64,000 nucleotides of DNA from UBA4736 sp002404015 (GTDB lineage: Bacteria; Chloroflexota; Dormibacteria; Dormibacterales; Dormibacteraceae), in NCBI GenBank assembly GCA_036747295.1, contig DAIOCN010000001.1, positions 124,001 to 188,000 of the forward strand. The letters run 5' to 3'. Under the pieces are notes generated by a model. The model was given only the letters and a program-made list of their open reading frames with translations. It was not told the DNA's origin and searched no databases. The position numbers were made by a program, and so were the translations under genes. Below are positions 32,089-41,110 of this stretch, one piece after another. Each line of letters begins with the position of its first letter. Position 1 is the stretch's first letter.

Positions 32089-33415
32089 AGATCCGGCGTT
32101 CCCGATCCTTCATAGGCTGACGTCCGACCTGGGCATCCAGGCGTGGGCGGTCGGCGGCTACGTCCGCGACCACATCCTGGGCCGGTCCCACAGCGAGCTC
32201 GACGTGGTGGTCGAGAACGGTCGTGGCTTCGAGCTGGCGGAAGCCTTCGCCACCGCCACGGGCTCCCGGCGCCCGGTTCTGTTCGAACGCTTCGGCACCG
32301 CGCAGGTGACCTGGGGCGACCGGCTCATCGAGTTCGCGTCGGCGCGGGCGGAGAGCTACGCCCCGGATTCGCGCAAGCCTGAGGTCCGGACGGCGACCCT
32401 GGAGGAGGACCTGCGGCGGCGCGACTTCACGATCAACGCGCTCCTGATGGACTTCGAGGGCAATGTGCACGACCGACTCGGCCGGGGCCTGCCCGACCTG
32501 AAGGCGCGGCTGCTGCGAACGCCTCTCGACCCGGTCCAGACCTTCAGCGACGACCCGCTGCGAATGCTCCGCGCCATCCGTTTCGCCGCCCAGCTGGACT
32601 TCCGGCTGGACGACGCCCTGCTGCCCGCCATCCGCCAGCTGGCCGACCGGGTGCGGCCCCCTGTCCTCTCTGTCGAGCGCACCCAGGACGAGCTCAAGAA
32701 GATGCTGTTGTCGGAGCGGCCGGCGCGCGCGCTCGAGCTCCTCGACGCCGGCGGCCTGCTCGAGGTCCTGCTGCCGGAGGTGGCCGCCTGCAAGGGGGTC
32801 GCCCAGGGCGGCTACCACACGCACGACGTCTTCGGCCATACCCTGCTCACGGTCCAGCACACGGCGCCCGATCTCACGCTGCGCCTGGCCGCGCTCTTCC
32901 ACGACGTCGGCAAGCCCCTGACCGCCGCCGCCGACGGCAGCTTCCACGAGCACGACCGGGTGGGCGCCGAGCTGGCCGAACAGGCTCTGGCCCGGCTTCG
33001 CTTCTCGAACGCCGAGACGGAACGGGTCGGGAAGCTCGTCCGGATGCACCTGCGCCCCGTCTTCTACGAGCTGGAGGAATGGGGCGACGGCGCCGTCCGC
33101 CGCCTGGCCCGCGAGGCCGGCCCGCTGCTGTGGAACCTGATCGCGCTGGCCCGGGCCGACATCGCCGCTTCCGCCTACACGAACCCTGAGAAGCTGGATG
33201 ACCTGGAACGACGGCTGAAAGCGGTGCTTGACGAGAAGCCGACACGCATGAGAATTCCCGTCACAGGCGCGGACATCATGGAGGCGCGGGGCCTCGAGTC
33301 CGGGCCCGAGGTCGGCCGCCTGAAGGAGCGTCTCGAGGAGCTGGTCATGGAGGGGCGCCTGGAGCCCGACCGCGAGGCGATCCTCGATTACCTGAGGAGC
33401 CACCCGGAGGTTTGA
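32084..33415 (+). CDS. cca: CCA-adding enzyme / poly(A) polymerase family nucleotidyltransferase with HD domain
   Basis: 443 aa. The nucleotidyltransferase head has AVGGYVRDHILGRSHSELDVVV (GG...LDV), RRRDFTINALLMD and the RNA-binding DPLRMLRAIRFAAQL. An HD domain follows (LAALFHDVGKP). It would add or repair tRNA CCA ends, consistent with the tRNA-Arg gene here lacking an encoded CCA. The first metal position is Glu-Leu-Asp rather than the usual Asp-x-Asp, which is worth noting. ATG 32084 lies inside a palindromic repeat with no Shine-Dalgarno visible. Confidence 0.9.
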   Translation: MLDPAFPILHRLTSDLGIQAWAVGGYVRDHILGRSHSELDVVVENGRGFELAEAFATATGSRRPVLFERFGTAQVTWGDRLIEFASARAESYAPDSRKPEVRTATLEEDLRRRDFTINALLMDFEGNVHDRLGRGLPDLKARLLRTPLDPVQTFSDDPLRMLRAIRFAAQLDFRLDDALLPAIRQLADRVRPPVLSVERTQDELKKMLLSERPARALELLDAGGLLEVLLPEVAACKGVAQGGYHTHDVFGHTLLTVQHTAPDLTLRLAALFHDVGKPLTAAADGSFHEHDRVGAELAEQALARLRFSNAETERVGKLVRMHLRPVFYELEEWGDGAVRRLAREAGPLLWNLIALARADIAASAYTNPEKLDDLERRLKAVLDEKPTRMRIPVTGADIMEARGLESGPEVGRLKERLEELVMEGRLEPDREAILDYLRSHPEV

Positions 33416-33416
33416 G

Positions 33417-34427
33417 ATTCGGCTGATCGGGGGATTCCTGGCCCTGTTGACGGCCGCCGGATTGGCGGCGTGCGGAGGGACGCCGGCCTCCGCCTGCGCG
33501 CACCTGTACCGGGTCGCGCTGGTCACGAGCACCGCCGACCCGACTGTCCAGGAGGCTTCCGCGGAGGCGGTGCAGGGCCTGACCCAGGCGCGAGCGAAGG
33601 CCTCCCTCTGCATCGGAGCCACCGCGATCGGCTCGTCGGTGCAGGCGATTGCCGGCCAGGGCTACGACCTGGTGATCGCGGTCGGCCCTGGGTTCACGCC
33701 GGCCGCCCAGGAGGTGGCCAGGGCCCGGCCCAAGACGCGCCTGGCGGTGCTGGACGCGGCGCTCACCGCGCCGCCGGCCAACCTGGTGGGGGTCAGCTTC
33801 CGCGACGACCAGGCCGCATTCCTCGTGGGTGCGGCCGCCGGCCTCGCCAGCCATACCCACGTGGTGACCGGCATCTACGGCGTGAGCGGCGACGAGACCG
33901 CGCGGCGCCTCCGCATCGGTTTCGAGAACGGGGTCCAGCACATTGCTCCGCAGACCCTGGTGCGCGGGATCGTCCAACCGCCCGGGGCAGCCTTCGGGAC
34001 GGCCCAGTGGTCCTCGCAGATCGCGCTGGACCAGGTCGGGGTGGGCGCGGACGTATTCTTCGCCAGCCCGGGCACACCCAGTGAGGGCACGCTCCGCGCG
34101 ATCGCCGCCCTGGGGCACACACCGGACGGCGGCCCCGTCTCGTGCATCGGGGTGGAGGTGGACGAGTTCTACAGCTTCCCGACCGCCCGGCCCTGCCTGC
34201 TGACGAGCGCCGAAAAACGGTTTGGGGTGGCCGTGCAGGCGGCCATCGCCGCGTTCGTCAAGGGCCGCTGGCCGATCACCGGGCTCTCGATGGATGTGCG
34301 CAGCGGTGGCGTCGGCGACGCGCCCTTCCACAGCCAGGCGGACCCGCTGAACGCTGCCCAGCGAGCCGCGCTCGAGGCCACGAGGAAGTCCCTGGCCAAC
34401 GGCAGCCTGGCCACCGGCGTGGGCTAG
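33417..34427 (+). CDS. BMP-family lipoprotein, ABC transporter binding protein (first paralogue)
   Basis: About 336 aa. The core matches BMP/PnrA-like nucleoside-binding proteins: GYDLVIAVGPGFTPAAQEVA, NLVGVSFRDDQAAFLVGAAAGL, GVEVDEFYSFPT. The frame upstream of TTG 33447 encodes a full lipoprotein signal, RLIGGFLALLTAAGLAACGG with lipobox LAAC, but has no canonical start; ATT 33417, six bases after CCGGAGG, fits best. TTG 33447 would truncate the signal. It lies just before a second BMP gene and the ABC components, so it probably feeds the same transporter. Confidence 0.85.
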   Translation: MRLIGGFLALLTAAGLAACGGTPASACAHLYRVALVTSTADPTVQEASAEAVQGLTQARAKASLCIGATAIGSSVQAIAGQGYDLVIAVGPGFTPAAQEVARARPKTRLAVLDAALTAPPANLVGVSFRDDQAAFLVGAAAGLASHTHVVTGIYGVSGDETARRLRIGFENGVQHIAPQTLVRGIVQPPGAAFGTAQWSSQIALDQVGVGADVFFASPGTPSEGTLRAIAALGHTPDGGPVSCIGVEVDEFYSFPTARPCLLTSAEKRFGVAVQAAIAAFVKGRWPITGLSMDVRSGGVGDAPFHSQADPLNAAQRAALEATRKSLANGSLATGVG

Positions 34428-34521
34428 GCAGGGCACCTCAAGTCCCTAGGGCGGTCCCGCGTCCCTTAAACTAGCCGCCATTCCGGCGCGGGCCGGGCGT
34501 CAATAGCGAAAGGGGGAACCC

Positions 34522-35559
34522 ATGAAGGGAGTTCGGAGCCTGGCCGCGATTGCGATCGTGGCCATGGCCGCCGTCGCCTGCGGCAGCACCACTACCAGCG
34601 GGGGCAGCAGCAGCACCTGCAGCAAGACCTGGAAGGTCGGACTGGTCACCGACGTCGGCAAGCTTTCCGACAAGTCGTTCAACGCCACCTCCTGGCAGGG
34701 CGTGCTGGACGCCCAGAGCGACAAGAGCCTCTGCGTCACCGGCAAGGCTATCGAGTCTGACCAGCCCACCGACTACGCCAAGAACATGCAGACCTTCGTC
34801 GACCAGGGCTACGACATGGTCGTCGCCGTCGGCTTCCTGATGGGTGACGACGTCCTGGCCGAGGCCAAGAAGAACCCCAAGACGCAGTTCGCACTCGTGG
34901 ACCCGGCCGGCCCCTACGACGCCTCGGTGCCGACGAACCTCACGGGCCTCAGTTTCCGCGAGGACCAGGCCGGCTACCTTGCCGGCGCGCTGGCCGGGCT
35001 CTACACCAAGACCAATGTGGTCGGCGGCGTTTACGGCCTCGACATCCCGCCGGTGCATCGCTACCGGGTGGGCTTCGAGAACGGCCTCAAGAGCACCAAC
35101 CCGGGCGCCAAGGCGCTGGGCGTCTACCAGCCGCCGGGCCCGACGGCCTTCAACGACCCCGACTGGGGCAAGGCCCGCGCCATCGAGCAGTTCAACCAGA
35201 ACGCGGACATCGTGTTCGGCGCCGGCGGCAACACGGGCAACGGCGCCCTGCTGGCGGCCGTCCAGAAGAGCAAGACCTGCATCGGGGTGGACGTCGACCA
35301 GTTCAAGTCCTACCCGGACGCCGACCAGTGCCTGATCACGAGCGCCGAGAAGAAGCTGGCGACTGCCGTCAAGACCGCCATCTCCAACGTCGTCAAGGGC
35401 ACCGCCAAGGGCGGCACGCTGACTTTCGACGCCTCCAACGGGGGCGTCGGCCTTTCCGCATACCACAGCTTCGATTCCAAGGTCACCAGCGACATGAAGT
35501 CGAAGATCGACGCCATCCAGAAGCAGCTGGCGGCCGGCACCCTCAAGACCGGGGCCTAG
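34522..35559 (+). CDS. BMP-family lipoprotein, ABC transporter binding protein (second paralogue)
   Basis: 345 aa. A lipoprotein signal (KGVRSLAAIAIVAMAAVACGS, lipobox AVAC) is followed by a Ser/Thr linker and the BMP domain: VTDVGKLSDKSFNATSWQGV, GYDMVVAVGFLMGDDV, LTGLSFREDQAGYLAGALAGL, GVDVDQFKSYPDADQCLITSAEKKL. Predicted substrate: a purine nucleoside or related sugar. ATG 34522 has AAAGGGGGA at ideal spacing. It is closely related to the upstream gene, so the pair arose by duplication. Confidence 0.93.
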   Translation: MKGVRSLAAIAIVAMAAVACGSTTTSGGSSSTCSKTWKVGLVTDVGKLSDKSFNATSWQGVLDAQSDKSLCVTGKAIESDQPTDYAKNMQTFVDQGYDMVVAVGFLMGDDVLAEAKKNPKTQFALVDPAGPYDASVPTNLTGLSFREDQAGYLAGALAGLYTKTNVVGGVYGLDIPPVHRYRVGFENGLKSTNPGAKALGVYQPPGPTAFNDPDWGKARAIEQFNQNADIVFGAGGNTGNGALLAAVQKSKTCIGVDVDQFKSYPDADQCLITSAEKKLATAVKTAISNVVKGTAKGGTLTFDASNGGVGLSAYHSFDSKVTSDMKSKIDAIQKQLAAGTLKTGA

Positions 35560-35569
35560 ACCGAAAGCA

Positions 35570-37117
35570 TTGACCGCCGATTCCCGGGGGCTGGCCGCAG
35601 GGCCGGCCCTCGGGCTCGCCCTGGAGATGCGGGGTGTCGTAAAGACCTTCGGCACACTACGCGCCAACGACGACGTCGACCTGGAGGTGAAGTGGGGCGA
35701 GGTGCACGCCCTGCTGGGTGAGAACGGCGCCGGCAAGTCCACGCTGATGAACGTCCTTTTCGGCCTGACCAAGCCTGACGCCGGCGAGATCGTCGTCGAC
35801 GGCCGGGAGGCCAGGATCCGCAACCCGGTCGACGCGCTGAACCTCGGGATCGGGATGGTGCACCAGCACTTCATGCTGATCCCGCCCCTGACCGTGGCCG
35901 AGAACGTGGTCCTGGGCTCGGAGACAGCCGGACCAGGGGGCACCATGGACCGGCGGCGCGCGGCCCGCGAGGTGCTCGAGCTCTCCCGCCGCTATGGCCT
36001 GGAGGTGGATCCCGACGCCATGATCCGCGACCTTCCCGTCGGCCTCCAGCAGCGCGTCGAGATCCTGAAGGCGCTCTACCGCGGAGCCCGGCTGCTCATC
36101 CTGGACGAGCCCACCGCGGTGCTCACCCCACAGGAGGCGGAGCGTCTCTTCGAGGTGATGCACCGCCTGCAGGCCGACGGAACCTCTCTCATCTTCATCA
36201 CTCACAAGCTGGGCGAGGTGATGAGTGTGGCCGACCGGATCACCGTCATGCGGCGAGGCAAGGTGGTCGCCACCACCATTCCCAAGGAGACCACGCCGGC
36301 CGACCTGGCCCGCCTCATGGTGGGGCGCCCGGTCCTGCTCCGAGTCGACAGGGGGCCCGCCCACCCGGCCGAGGAACGCCTGGAGGTCGAGGACCTGGTT
36401 GTCGAGGACGACCGGCACCAGGTCGCGGTGGCCGGCGTCACGCTGGCGGTACGGGCGGGGGAGATCCTGGGCGTGGCCGGGGTCGAGGGCAACGGCCAGA
36501 ACGAGCTGGTGGAGGCCATCGTCGGCCTGCGCCGGCCCCGCTCCGGGTGGATCCGGGTCAGCGGCCGGGACGTCACCCACGCCAGCACGAAGAGCACCCT
36601 GCACGCCGGCCTGTCGCACATCGCGGCCGACCGTCACCGGCTGGGCGCGATCCTCGAGCTCTCGATCGCCGACAACCTTGTGCTGCCCGACTACGACATC
36701 CCGCCCTTCGCCTCCGGGTTGGTGCGCCGGTTCCAGGCCATCTTGAGCTATGCGAAAGACCTGATCGAACGCTTCGACATCCGGGCCGAGGGGTCGCAGC
36801 AGGCGCTCGGCTCGCTCTCAGGCGGCAACCAGCAGAAGGTCGTGGTGGCCCGCGAGCTCGGCACCGCCCCGGCGGTCCTGATCGCCTCCCAGCCAACCCG
36901 GGGTGTGGACGTGGGCTCGATCGAGTTCATCCACCGCCAGATCGTCGACCAGCGCGACAAGGGCCTGGCCGTGCTGCTCGTCTCCTCCGAGCTGGACGAG
37001 GTCCTGTCCCTCTCCGACCGGGTGGCCGTGATCTACCGCGGCAAGGTGGTCGCACTGCTCGAGGGCGATTCCATCGACCGCGACCGGATCGGCCTGCTCA
37101 TGGCGGGGGCGGCGTGA
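35570..37117 (+). CDS. ABC transporter ATP-binding protein with two ATPase domains (nucleoside/sugar type)
   Basis: 515 aa. The first nucleotide-binding domain has Walker A GENGAGKST, a VGLQQRVEILKAL segment in place of the canonical LSGGQ, and Walker B LLILDEPTA. The second has a degenerate Walker A GVEGNGQNE, signature LSGGNQQKVVVAREL and ASQPTRGVD in place of Walker B. This two-domain layout is that of YufO/RbsA-type ATPases. TTG 35570 starts 10 bases after the binding-protein stop; it overlaps the permease by GTGA. Confidence 0.94.
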   Translation: MTADSRGLAAGPALGLALEMRGVVKTFGTLRANDDVDLEVKWGEVHALLGENGAGKSTLMNVLFGLTKPDAGEIVVDGREARIRNPVDALNLGIGMVHQHFMLIPPLTVAENVVLGSETAGPGGTMDRRRAAREVLELSRRYGLEVDPDAMIRDLPVGLQQRVEILKALYRGARLLILDEPTAVLTPQEAERLFEVMHRLQADGTSLIFITHKLGEVMSVADRITVMRRGKVVATTIPKETTPADLARLMVGRPVLLRVDRGPAHPAEERLEVEDLVVEDDRHQVAVAGVTLAVRAGEILGVAGVEGNGQNELVEAIVGLRRPRSGWIRVSGRDVTHASTKSTLHAGLSHIAADRHRLGAILELSIADNLVLPDYDIPPFASGLVRRFQAILSYAKDLIERFDIRAEGSQQALGSLSGGNQQKVVVARELGTAPAVLIASQPTRGVDVGSIEFIHRQIVDQRDKGLAVLLVSSELDEVLSLSDRVAVIYRGKVVALLEGDSIDRDRIGLLMAGAA

Positions 37118-38211
37118 GCCGAGCGATGCGGCGGCGGATCGTCACCGCCGTCTACCTGCCCCTGATCTCGGTGTTATGCGGCTTCGCCGTTGCCGCGATC
37201 GCAGTCGTGGCCAGCGGGGCGGACCCAAGCCAGGCGTTCCTGGCCCTCTTGCAGGGCGCTTTCACAAACAAGAACGCCTTTACGGAGACTCTGATCGCCA
37301 CAGTTCCGTACATCTTCCTGGGCCTGGCGGTGGCGATCGGCTTCCGGGCGGGCCTCTTCAACATCGGCGCCGAGGGACAGTTCTACCTGGGGGCCATCTT
37401 CGGCGTCTACGTCGGCTACCACCTGCACGGCCTGCCGGGGGTCGTCCACGTGACCCTCGCGATCCTGGCCGGCATGCTCGGCGGCTTCCTCTACGGGGCC
37501 ATCCCCGGCATCCTCAAAGCGCGCTTTGGCGCCCACGAGGTGATCACCACGATCATGCTCAACTACATCGCCTTCGGGCTGTCCGACTGGCTGATCAATC
37601 GAGGGCCGCTGGGCGACCCGCATTCCTCAGCGCCTCGAACGCCGTTCATCGACCCGGCCGCCCAGCTGCCCCTGCTGATCGCCGACACGCGGCTGCACGC
37701 GGGCTTGATCATGGCCCTGCTGGCGGTACCCGTGGTCTGGTTTCTGATGCAGCGGACGACGATCGGATTCCGGATCCGGGCCGTCGGCTTCAACCCGTCC
37801 GCCGCGGCCGCCAACGGCATGTCGGTGGGCTGGACCCTCTTCTTGACCATGGGCATCTCGGGCGCGCTGGCCGGCCTGGCCGGCGTGGACGAGGTGGTCG
37901 GGGTCTCGCACTTCATGCCGCCCACGTTCTCGACCGGCTACGGCTTCGACGCCATTGCTGTGGCCCTACTGGCGCGCAGCAACCCCTGGGCCGTCCTGCC
38001 CTCGGCCTTCCTCTTCGGGGCGATGCGCAGCGGGGCCGGCTTCATGCAGCTGGAGACGCAGGTCTCGCGCGACCTGATCTCGATCGTGCAGGCGACCGTG
38101 ATCATGTTCGTCGCGGCGCCCCTGATGGTGCGCGCCATCTTCCGCATCAAGGACGTACCGACCGCTCCCATCGCGGTTGCGGATACGGGCGCCGGGGGCC
38201 TCACAACCTAA
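37114..38211 (+). CDS. ABC transporter permease (first, nucleoside/sugar type)
   Basis: 365 aa, about ten hydrophobic helices. Family markers: AIGFRAGLFNIGAEGQFYLGAI, ARFGAHEVITTIMLNYIAFGL, FRIRAVGFNPSAAAANGMSV. Matches the YufP-type permease. GTG 37114 overlaps the ATPase stop by 4 bases. The TAA stop codon is the first part of an 11-base tandem (TAAGCGATGGC twice) that begins the repeat element before the second permease. Confidence 0.92.
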   Translation: MSRAMRRRIVTAVYLPLISVLCGFAVAAIAVVASGADPSQAFLALLQGAFTNKNAFTETLIATVPYIFLGLAVAIGFRAGLFNIGAEGQFYLGAIFGVYVGYHLHGLPGVVHVTLAILAGMLGGFLYGAIPGILKARFGAHEVITTIMLNYIAFGLSDWLINRGPLGDPHSSAPRTPFIDPAAQLPLLIADTRLHAGLIMALLAVPVVWFLMQRTTIGFRIRAVGFNPSAAAANGMSVGWTLFLTMGISGALAGLAGVDEVVGVSHFMPPTFSTGYGFDAIAVALLARSNPWAVLPSAFLFGAMRSGAGFMQLETQVSRDLISIVQATVIMFVAAPLMVRAIFRIKDVPTAPIAVADTGAGGLTT

Positions 38212-38221
38212 GCGATGGCTA

Positions 38222-38400
38222 AGCGATGGCTCCGACGACCATGACCGGATCTTTGGCGCCCATGCGGCCCATCTGCGGCGTCAGCTCCCTCCGGGCAGTC
38301 GTCACGCACTTCCAGTGCGCTCCTCCCGTGCTCAGTCGCTTCCTTGCATCTGGACCACCTGGCCACCAAATATCTCGGCCAGGCCGCCGGAGCCATCGCT
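38222..38400. repeat. Family A-related element with different ends (179 bp)
   Basis: Perfect terminal inverted repeats AGCGATGGCTCCG. The interior is collinear with family A: GGCGCCCATG...GGCC near the left, CCACCTGGCCACC near the right, and a central hairpin CGCACT-tcc-AGTGCG (38305-38319) at the place of GCGTAT...ATACGC. It lies between the two permease genes, and its right end contributes the GGAG before ATG 38402. Confidence 0.75.
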
Positions 38401-38401
38401 G

Positions 38402-39334
38402 ATGGACCAGTTCCTGCAGCGCGCGGACCTGGTCGGCCTGGCCACCGCCACGCTGATCGCGGGCACGCCGCTCGTGCTGGCCGCGCTGGGCGGCGTCATC
38501 AGCGAGCGCTCGGGCGTGGTCAACATCGCCCTGGAGGGCATCATGCTGACCAGCGCCTTCGTGGGCTTTGTGGTCGCCCTCGGCAGCCGCAGCATCTGGC
38601 TGGGGGTGCTGGCCGCCGTGCTCGCCGGGATGGTGATAGCCGCCATTCACGCCGTACTCTCCATCCAGTTCTTGGTCGACCAGATCGTGAGCGGTGTGGT
38701 GATCAACATCTTGGCCGTGGGCATCACGGGCGTCTTCTACCGGACTTACATCCAGGACGCAGGGGCGCGGGGGTCCGGCGTCCTGCCCGTCTGGAAGATC
38801 CCGGTCCTGGGCAATATCCCGGTGATCGGGCCCGTCTTCTTCCAGCACCAGTTCGTGACGTACGCAATGCAGGTCCTGGTCATAGTCGTCCACTTCGTGC
38901 TCTTCAACACGGTGTGGGGCCTGCGCACCAGGGCCTGCGGCGAGCACCCTCTGGCGGCCCAGACGGCCGGCATCAGCGTGTACTTCGTGCGCTACGTCAA
39001 CGTCATCATGTCGGGCGCCCTGGCCGGCCTCGGCGGGGCCTATTTCACGCTCCAGCAGATCGGCAACTTCCTGCCCAACATGACCGGCGGCCGCGGCTTC
39101 ATCGCGCTGGCCGCCATGATTTTCGGAAAGTGGACTCCGATCGGCGCTTTCGGGGCGTCCATGCTGTTCGCCGTCTCGAGCGCTCTGGGCGCCCGGCTCC
39201 AGTATTACGGCATAAACATTCCCTACCAAATTCTGGGTATGCTTCCGTACGTTCTGACCATAGTGGTCGTAGCTGGGGCGATGGGCCGGGCAGTGGCGCC
39301 GGCCGCAGATGGGAAGCCGTTTAGGAAGAGCTGA
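38402..39334 (+). CDS. ABC transporter permease (second, nucleoside/sugar type)
   Basis: 310 aa, about eight to nine helices. ALGGVISERSGVVNIALEGIMLTSAFVGF is the YufQ-type signature; VINILAVGITGVFYR and RGFIALAAMIFGKWTPIGAFGASMLF follow. It pairs with the first permease, but a 179-bp repeat lies between them, so the operon is interrupted by DNA that may alter relative expression. ATG 38402 has GGAG from the repeat. Its TGA overlaps the bactofilin ATG as TGATG. Confidence 0.92.
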   Translation: MDQFLQRADLVGLATATLIAGTPLVLAALGGVISERSGVVNIALEGIMLTSAFVGFVVALGSRSIWLGVLAAVLAGMVIAAIHAVLSIQFLVDQIVSGVVINILAVGITGVFYRTYIQDAGARGSGVLPVWKIPVLGNIPVIGPVFFQHQFVTYAMQVLVIVVHFVLFNTVWGLRTRACGEHPLAAQTAGISVYFVRYVNVIMSGALAGLGGAYFTLQQIGNFLPNMTGGRGFIALAAMIFGKWTPIGAFGASMLFAVSSALGARLQYYGINIPYQILGMLPYVLTIVVVAGAMGRAVAPAADGKPFRKS

Positions 39335-39831
39335 TGCCTGAAACTGAGCTGTCCAACCCGTCCGTGACCACCAACGGCAAGCAGCCGGAGGCTGCCATGA
39401 CCGTCCTCTCCGAAGCGGACGCCCTGCAGGGCCGCCTCGAGATGCGGGGCGACGGCCAGCTGATGGGCACCTTCTCCGGCGATGTCTTCTGCGATGGCGA
39501 GCTGCTGATCGGCCGCGACGCCCGCCTGCAGGCCAACATCCAGGCCCTGAACGTCACGGTTGCGGGCTTCGTGCGGGGCAACGTCGTCGCCACCGGGAGG
39601 CTGAAGATAACGTCCACCGGCCGGCTTGAGGGCGACGCCAGGGTAGGCGCCTTGGTCGTGGCCGAGGGCGGCGTGCACTTCGGCGTGATCCGGGTCCATC
39701 CCGAGGGCCTGCCAGCCGAGGACGAGGTCGCGGCGGTTGTCGAACCGGCCCCCCCGGAGCCGGAGCCGAGCGCCCCCCGAATCTCGGCCTCGGTCGACCG
39801 CGTGAAGAAGTTCTGGGGAGAGTTTTTCTAG
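39334..39831 (+). CDS. Bactofilin (polymer-forming cytoskeletal protein)
   Basis: 165 aa. A beta-helix of short turns rich in small residues: LQGRLEMRGDGQLMGTFSGDVFCDGELLIGRDARLQANIQALNVTVAGFVRGNVVATGRLKITSTGRLEGDARV, flanked by disordered ends. Bactofilins polymerise without nucleotide and organise cell-shape or envelope proteins. No peptidoglycan hydrolase partner is adjacent. It is coupled to the second permease by TGATG, probably by chance of operon packing. Confidence 0.88.
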   Translation: MPETELSNPSVTTNGKQPEAAMTVLSEADALQGRLEMRGDGQLMGTFSGDVFCDGELLIGRDARLQANIQALNVTVAGFVRGNVVATGRLKITSTGRLEGDARVGALVVAEGGVHFGVIRVHPEGLPAEDEVAAVVEPAPPEPEPSAPRISASVDRVKKFWGEFF

Positions 39832-39860
39832 GCCCAGCGGGCGTACCTGAGCCAAACTGG

Positions 39861-40082
39861 TTGTTGGTGGCCACGCGGCTCAGCGACGTGAAGCTCTCCG
39901 AAGAAGAAGTCTTGGTGGACGGCTTCGAGGCGGAGATCCAGGGGGTCACCGTGCAGGTGACCGCGGTCCTCGAGCGCACCTGCGTCTATGTCACAAAAGA
40001 CGGTGAGCGGCATCTCGCCGCCAAGTCGGAGCTCATGGTCAACCCCGCGGAGCTTCCCATTCGACGCCGCAAGCTCGGCTAG
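39861..40082 (+). CDS. Hypothetical 73-aa protein
   Basis: 73 aa, not recognised. It has alternating charged and hydrophobic residues typical of a small beta-sheet domain (EVLVDGFEAEIQGVTVQVTAVLERTCVYVTKDGERHLA). TTG 39861 is the start; its stop TAG shares bases with the glpX GTG, indicating coupling. It sits between bactofilin and glpX. Confidence 0.6.
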   Translation: MLVATRLSDVKLSEEEVLVDGFEAEIQGVTVQVTAVLERTCVYVTKDGERHLAAKSELMVNPAELPIRRRKLG

Positions 40083-41110
40083 TGTCTAAGCCCATGACCA
40101 AGCCCATGACAGCGCCGGCCATGGACCGCAACCTCGCGCTCGAGCTGCTGCGGGTGACCGAGGCTGCCGCCCTGGCGGCAGCCCCCCTCCAGGGCCGCGG
40201 CAACAAGGAGGCCGCCGACCAGCGCGCGGTCGACGCCATGCGCGCGGCCCTCGGCTCAGTGGACATGCGGGGCACGGTCGTGATCGGTGAGGGCGAGAAG
40301 GACGAGGCTCCGATGCTGTACTTCGGCGAGGAGCTCGGCAACGGCATGGAGCCTGAGGTGGACGTCGCCGTGGATCCCATCGACGGCACCGAGTTCACCG
40401 CCAACGGGCTGCCCGGCGCCATGTCCGTGGTGGCGCTGGCCGAACGCGGCAGCATGTTCACCAGCCACGTCCACTACATGGACAAGCTGGTGGTGGGGCG
40501 TAAGGCCCGCGGGGTGATCGACATCGACATGCCGGTCGAGTGGAACCTACGCCGGATCGCCAAGGCCGAGGGCATGCACCCCCGCGACCTGACCGTGATC
40601 GTGCTGGACCGTGAACGCAACCGCTCGATCATCGAGCAGGTGCGCGAGGTTGGTCCTCGCATCTCCCTTATCTCGGGCGGCGACGTCGCCGCGGCGATCT
40701 CGGCCGCCAACGAGCAGCTGAGCGGAAAGCACGTCCTGCTCGGCAGCGGGGGCGCCACCGAAGGCGTGCTGGCCGCCTGCGCCGTGAAATGCCTGCAGGG
40801 CGACATGCAGGCCAAGCTGTTCTTCCGCAACGAAGAGGAGCGGGCCCGGGCCAAGCTGGAGGGCCACAAGGAAGGCGCCGTACTCACGATCGACGACCTC
40901 TGCTCCGGCAACAACATCTTCTTTGCGGCCACCGGGATCACGACCGGCGACTTCCTGAAGGGCGTGCGCTACGAGGATTTCTACGCCTACACCCACTCCA
41001 TGGTCCTGCGCTCGGCTTCGGGCACGCTGCGATATGTCGAGGCCTGGCACGAGAGCTCGAAGCTGCGCAGCAAGCGGCTCCTGCCGGAGCAGGTCGACCT
41101 CTGGGCGTAA
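40082..41110 (+). CDS. glpX: Fructose-1,6-bisphosphatase class II
   Basis: 342 aa, full length. It removes the 1-phosphate in gluconeogenesis or the Calvin cycle. The Li+-sensitive phosphatase-fold motifs are VIGEGEKDEAPML, VAVDPIDGTEFTANGLPGAMSVVALAE and the C-terminal YTHSMVLRSASGTLRYVE. The start is GTG 40082, with ATG codons five and nine codons on as alternatives. Together with YvcK in the same window it points to a gluconeogenic capacity, which is inference only. Confidence 0.95.
   Translation: MSKPMTKPMTAPAMDRNLALELLRVTEAAALAAAPLQGRGNKEAADQRAVDAMRAALGSVDMRGTVVIGEGEKDEAPMLYFGEELGNGMEPEVDVAVDPIDGTEFTANGLPGAMSVVALAERGSMFTSHVHYMDKLVVGRKARGVIDIDMPVEWNLRRIAKAEGMHPRDLTVIVLDRERNRSIIEQVREVGPRISLISGGDVAAAISAANEQLSGKHVLLGSGGATEGVLAACAVKCLQGDMQAKLFFRNEEERARAKLEGHKEGAVLTIDDLCSGNNIFFAATGITTGDFLKGVRYEDFYAYTHSMVLRSASGTLRYVEAWHESSKLRSKRLLPEQVDLWA

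Noticed and set aside
34428..34521. Possible tRNA-Sec or purine riboswitch before the second BMP gene
   Set aside because: No acceptor/T-arm pairing and no conserved riboswitch core; only a Shine-Dalgarno is clear.
36547..37113. N-terminal extension of the first permease frame
   Set aside because: It overlaps the ATPase gene out of frame; GTG 37114 with a GTGA overlap is the sensible start.
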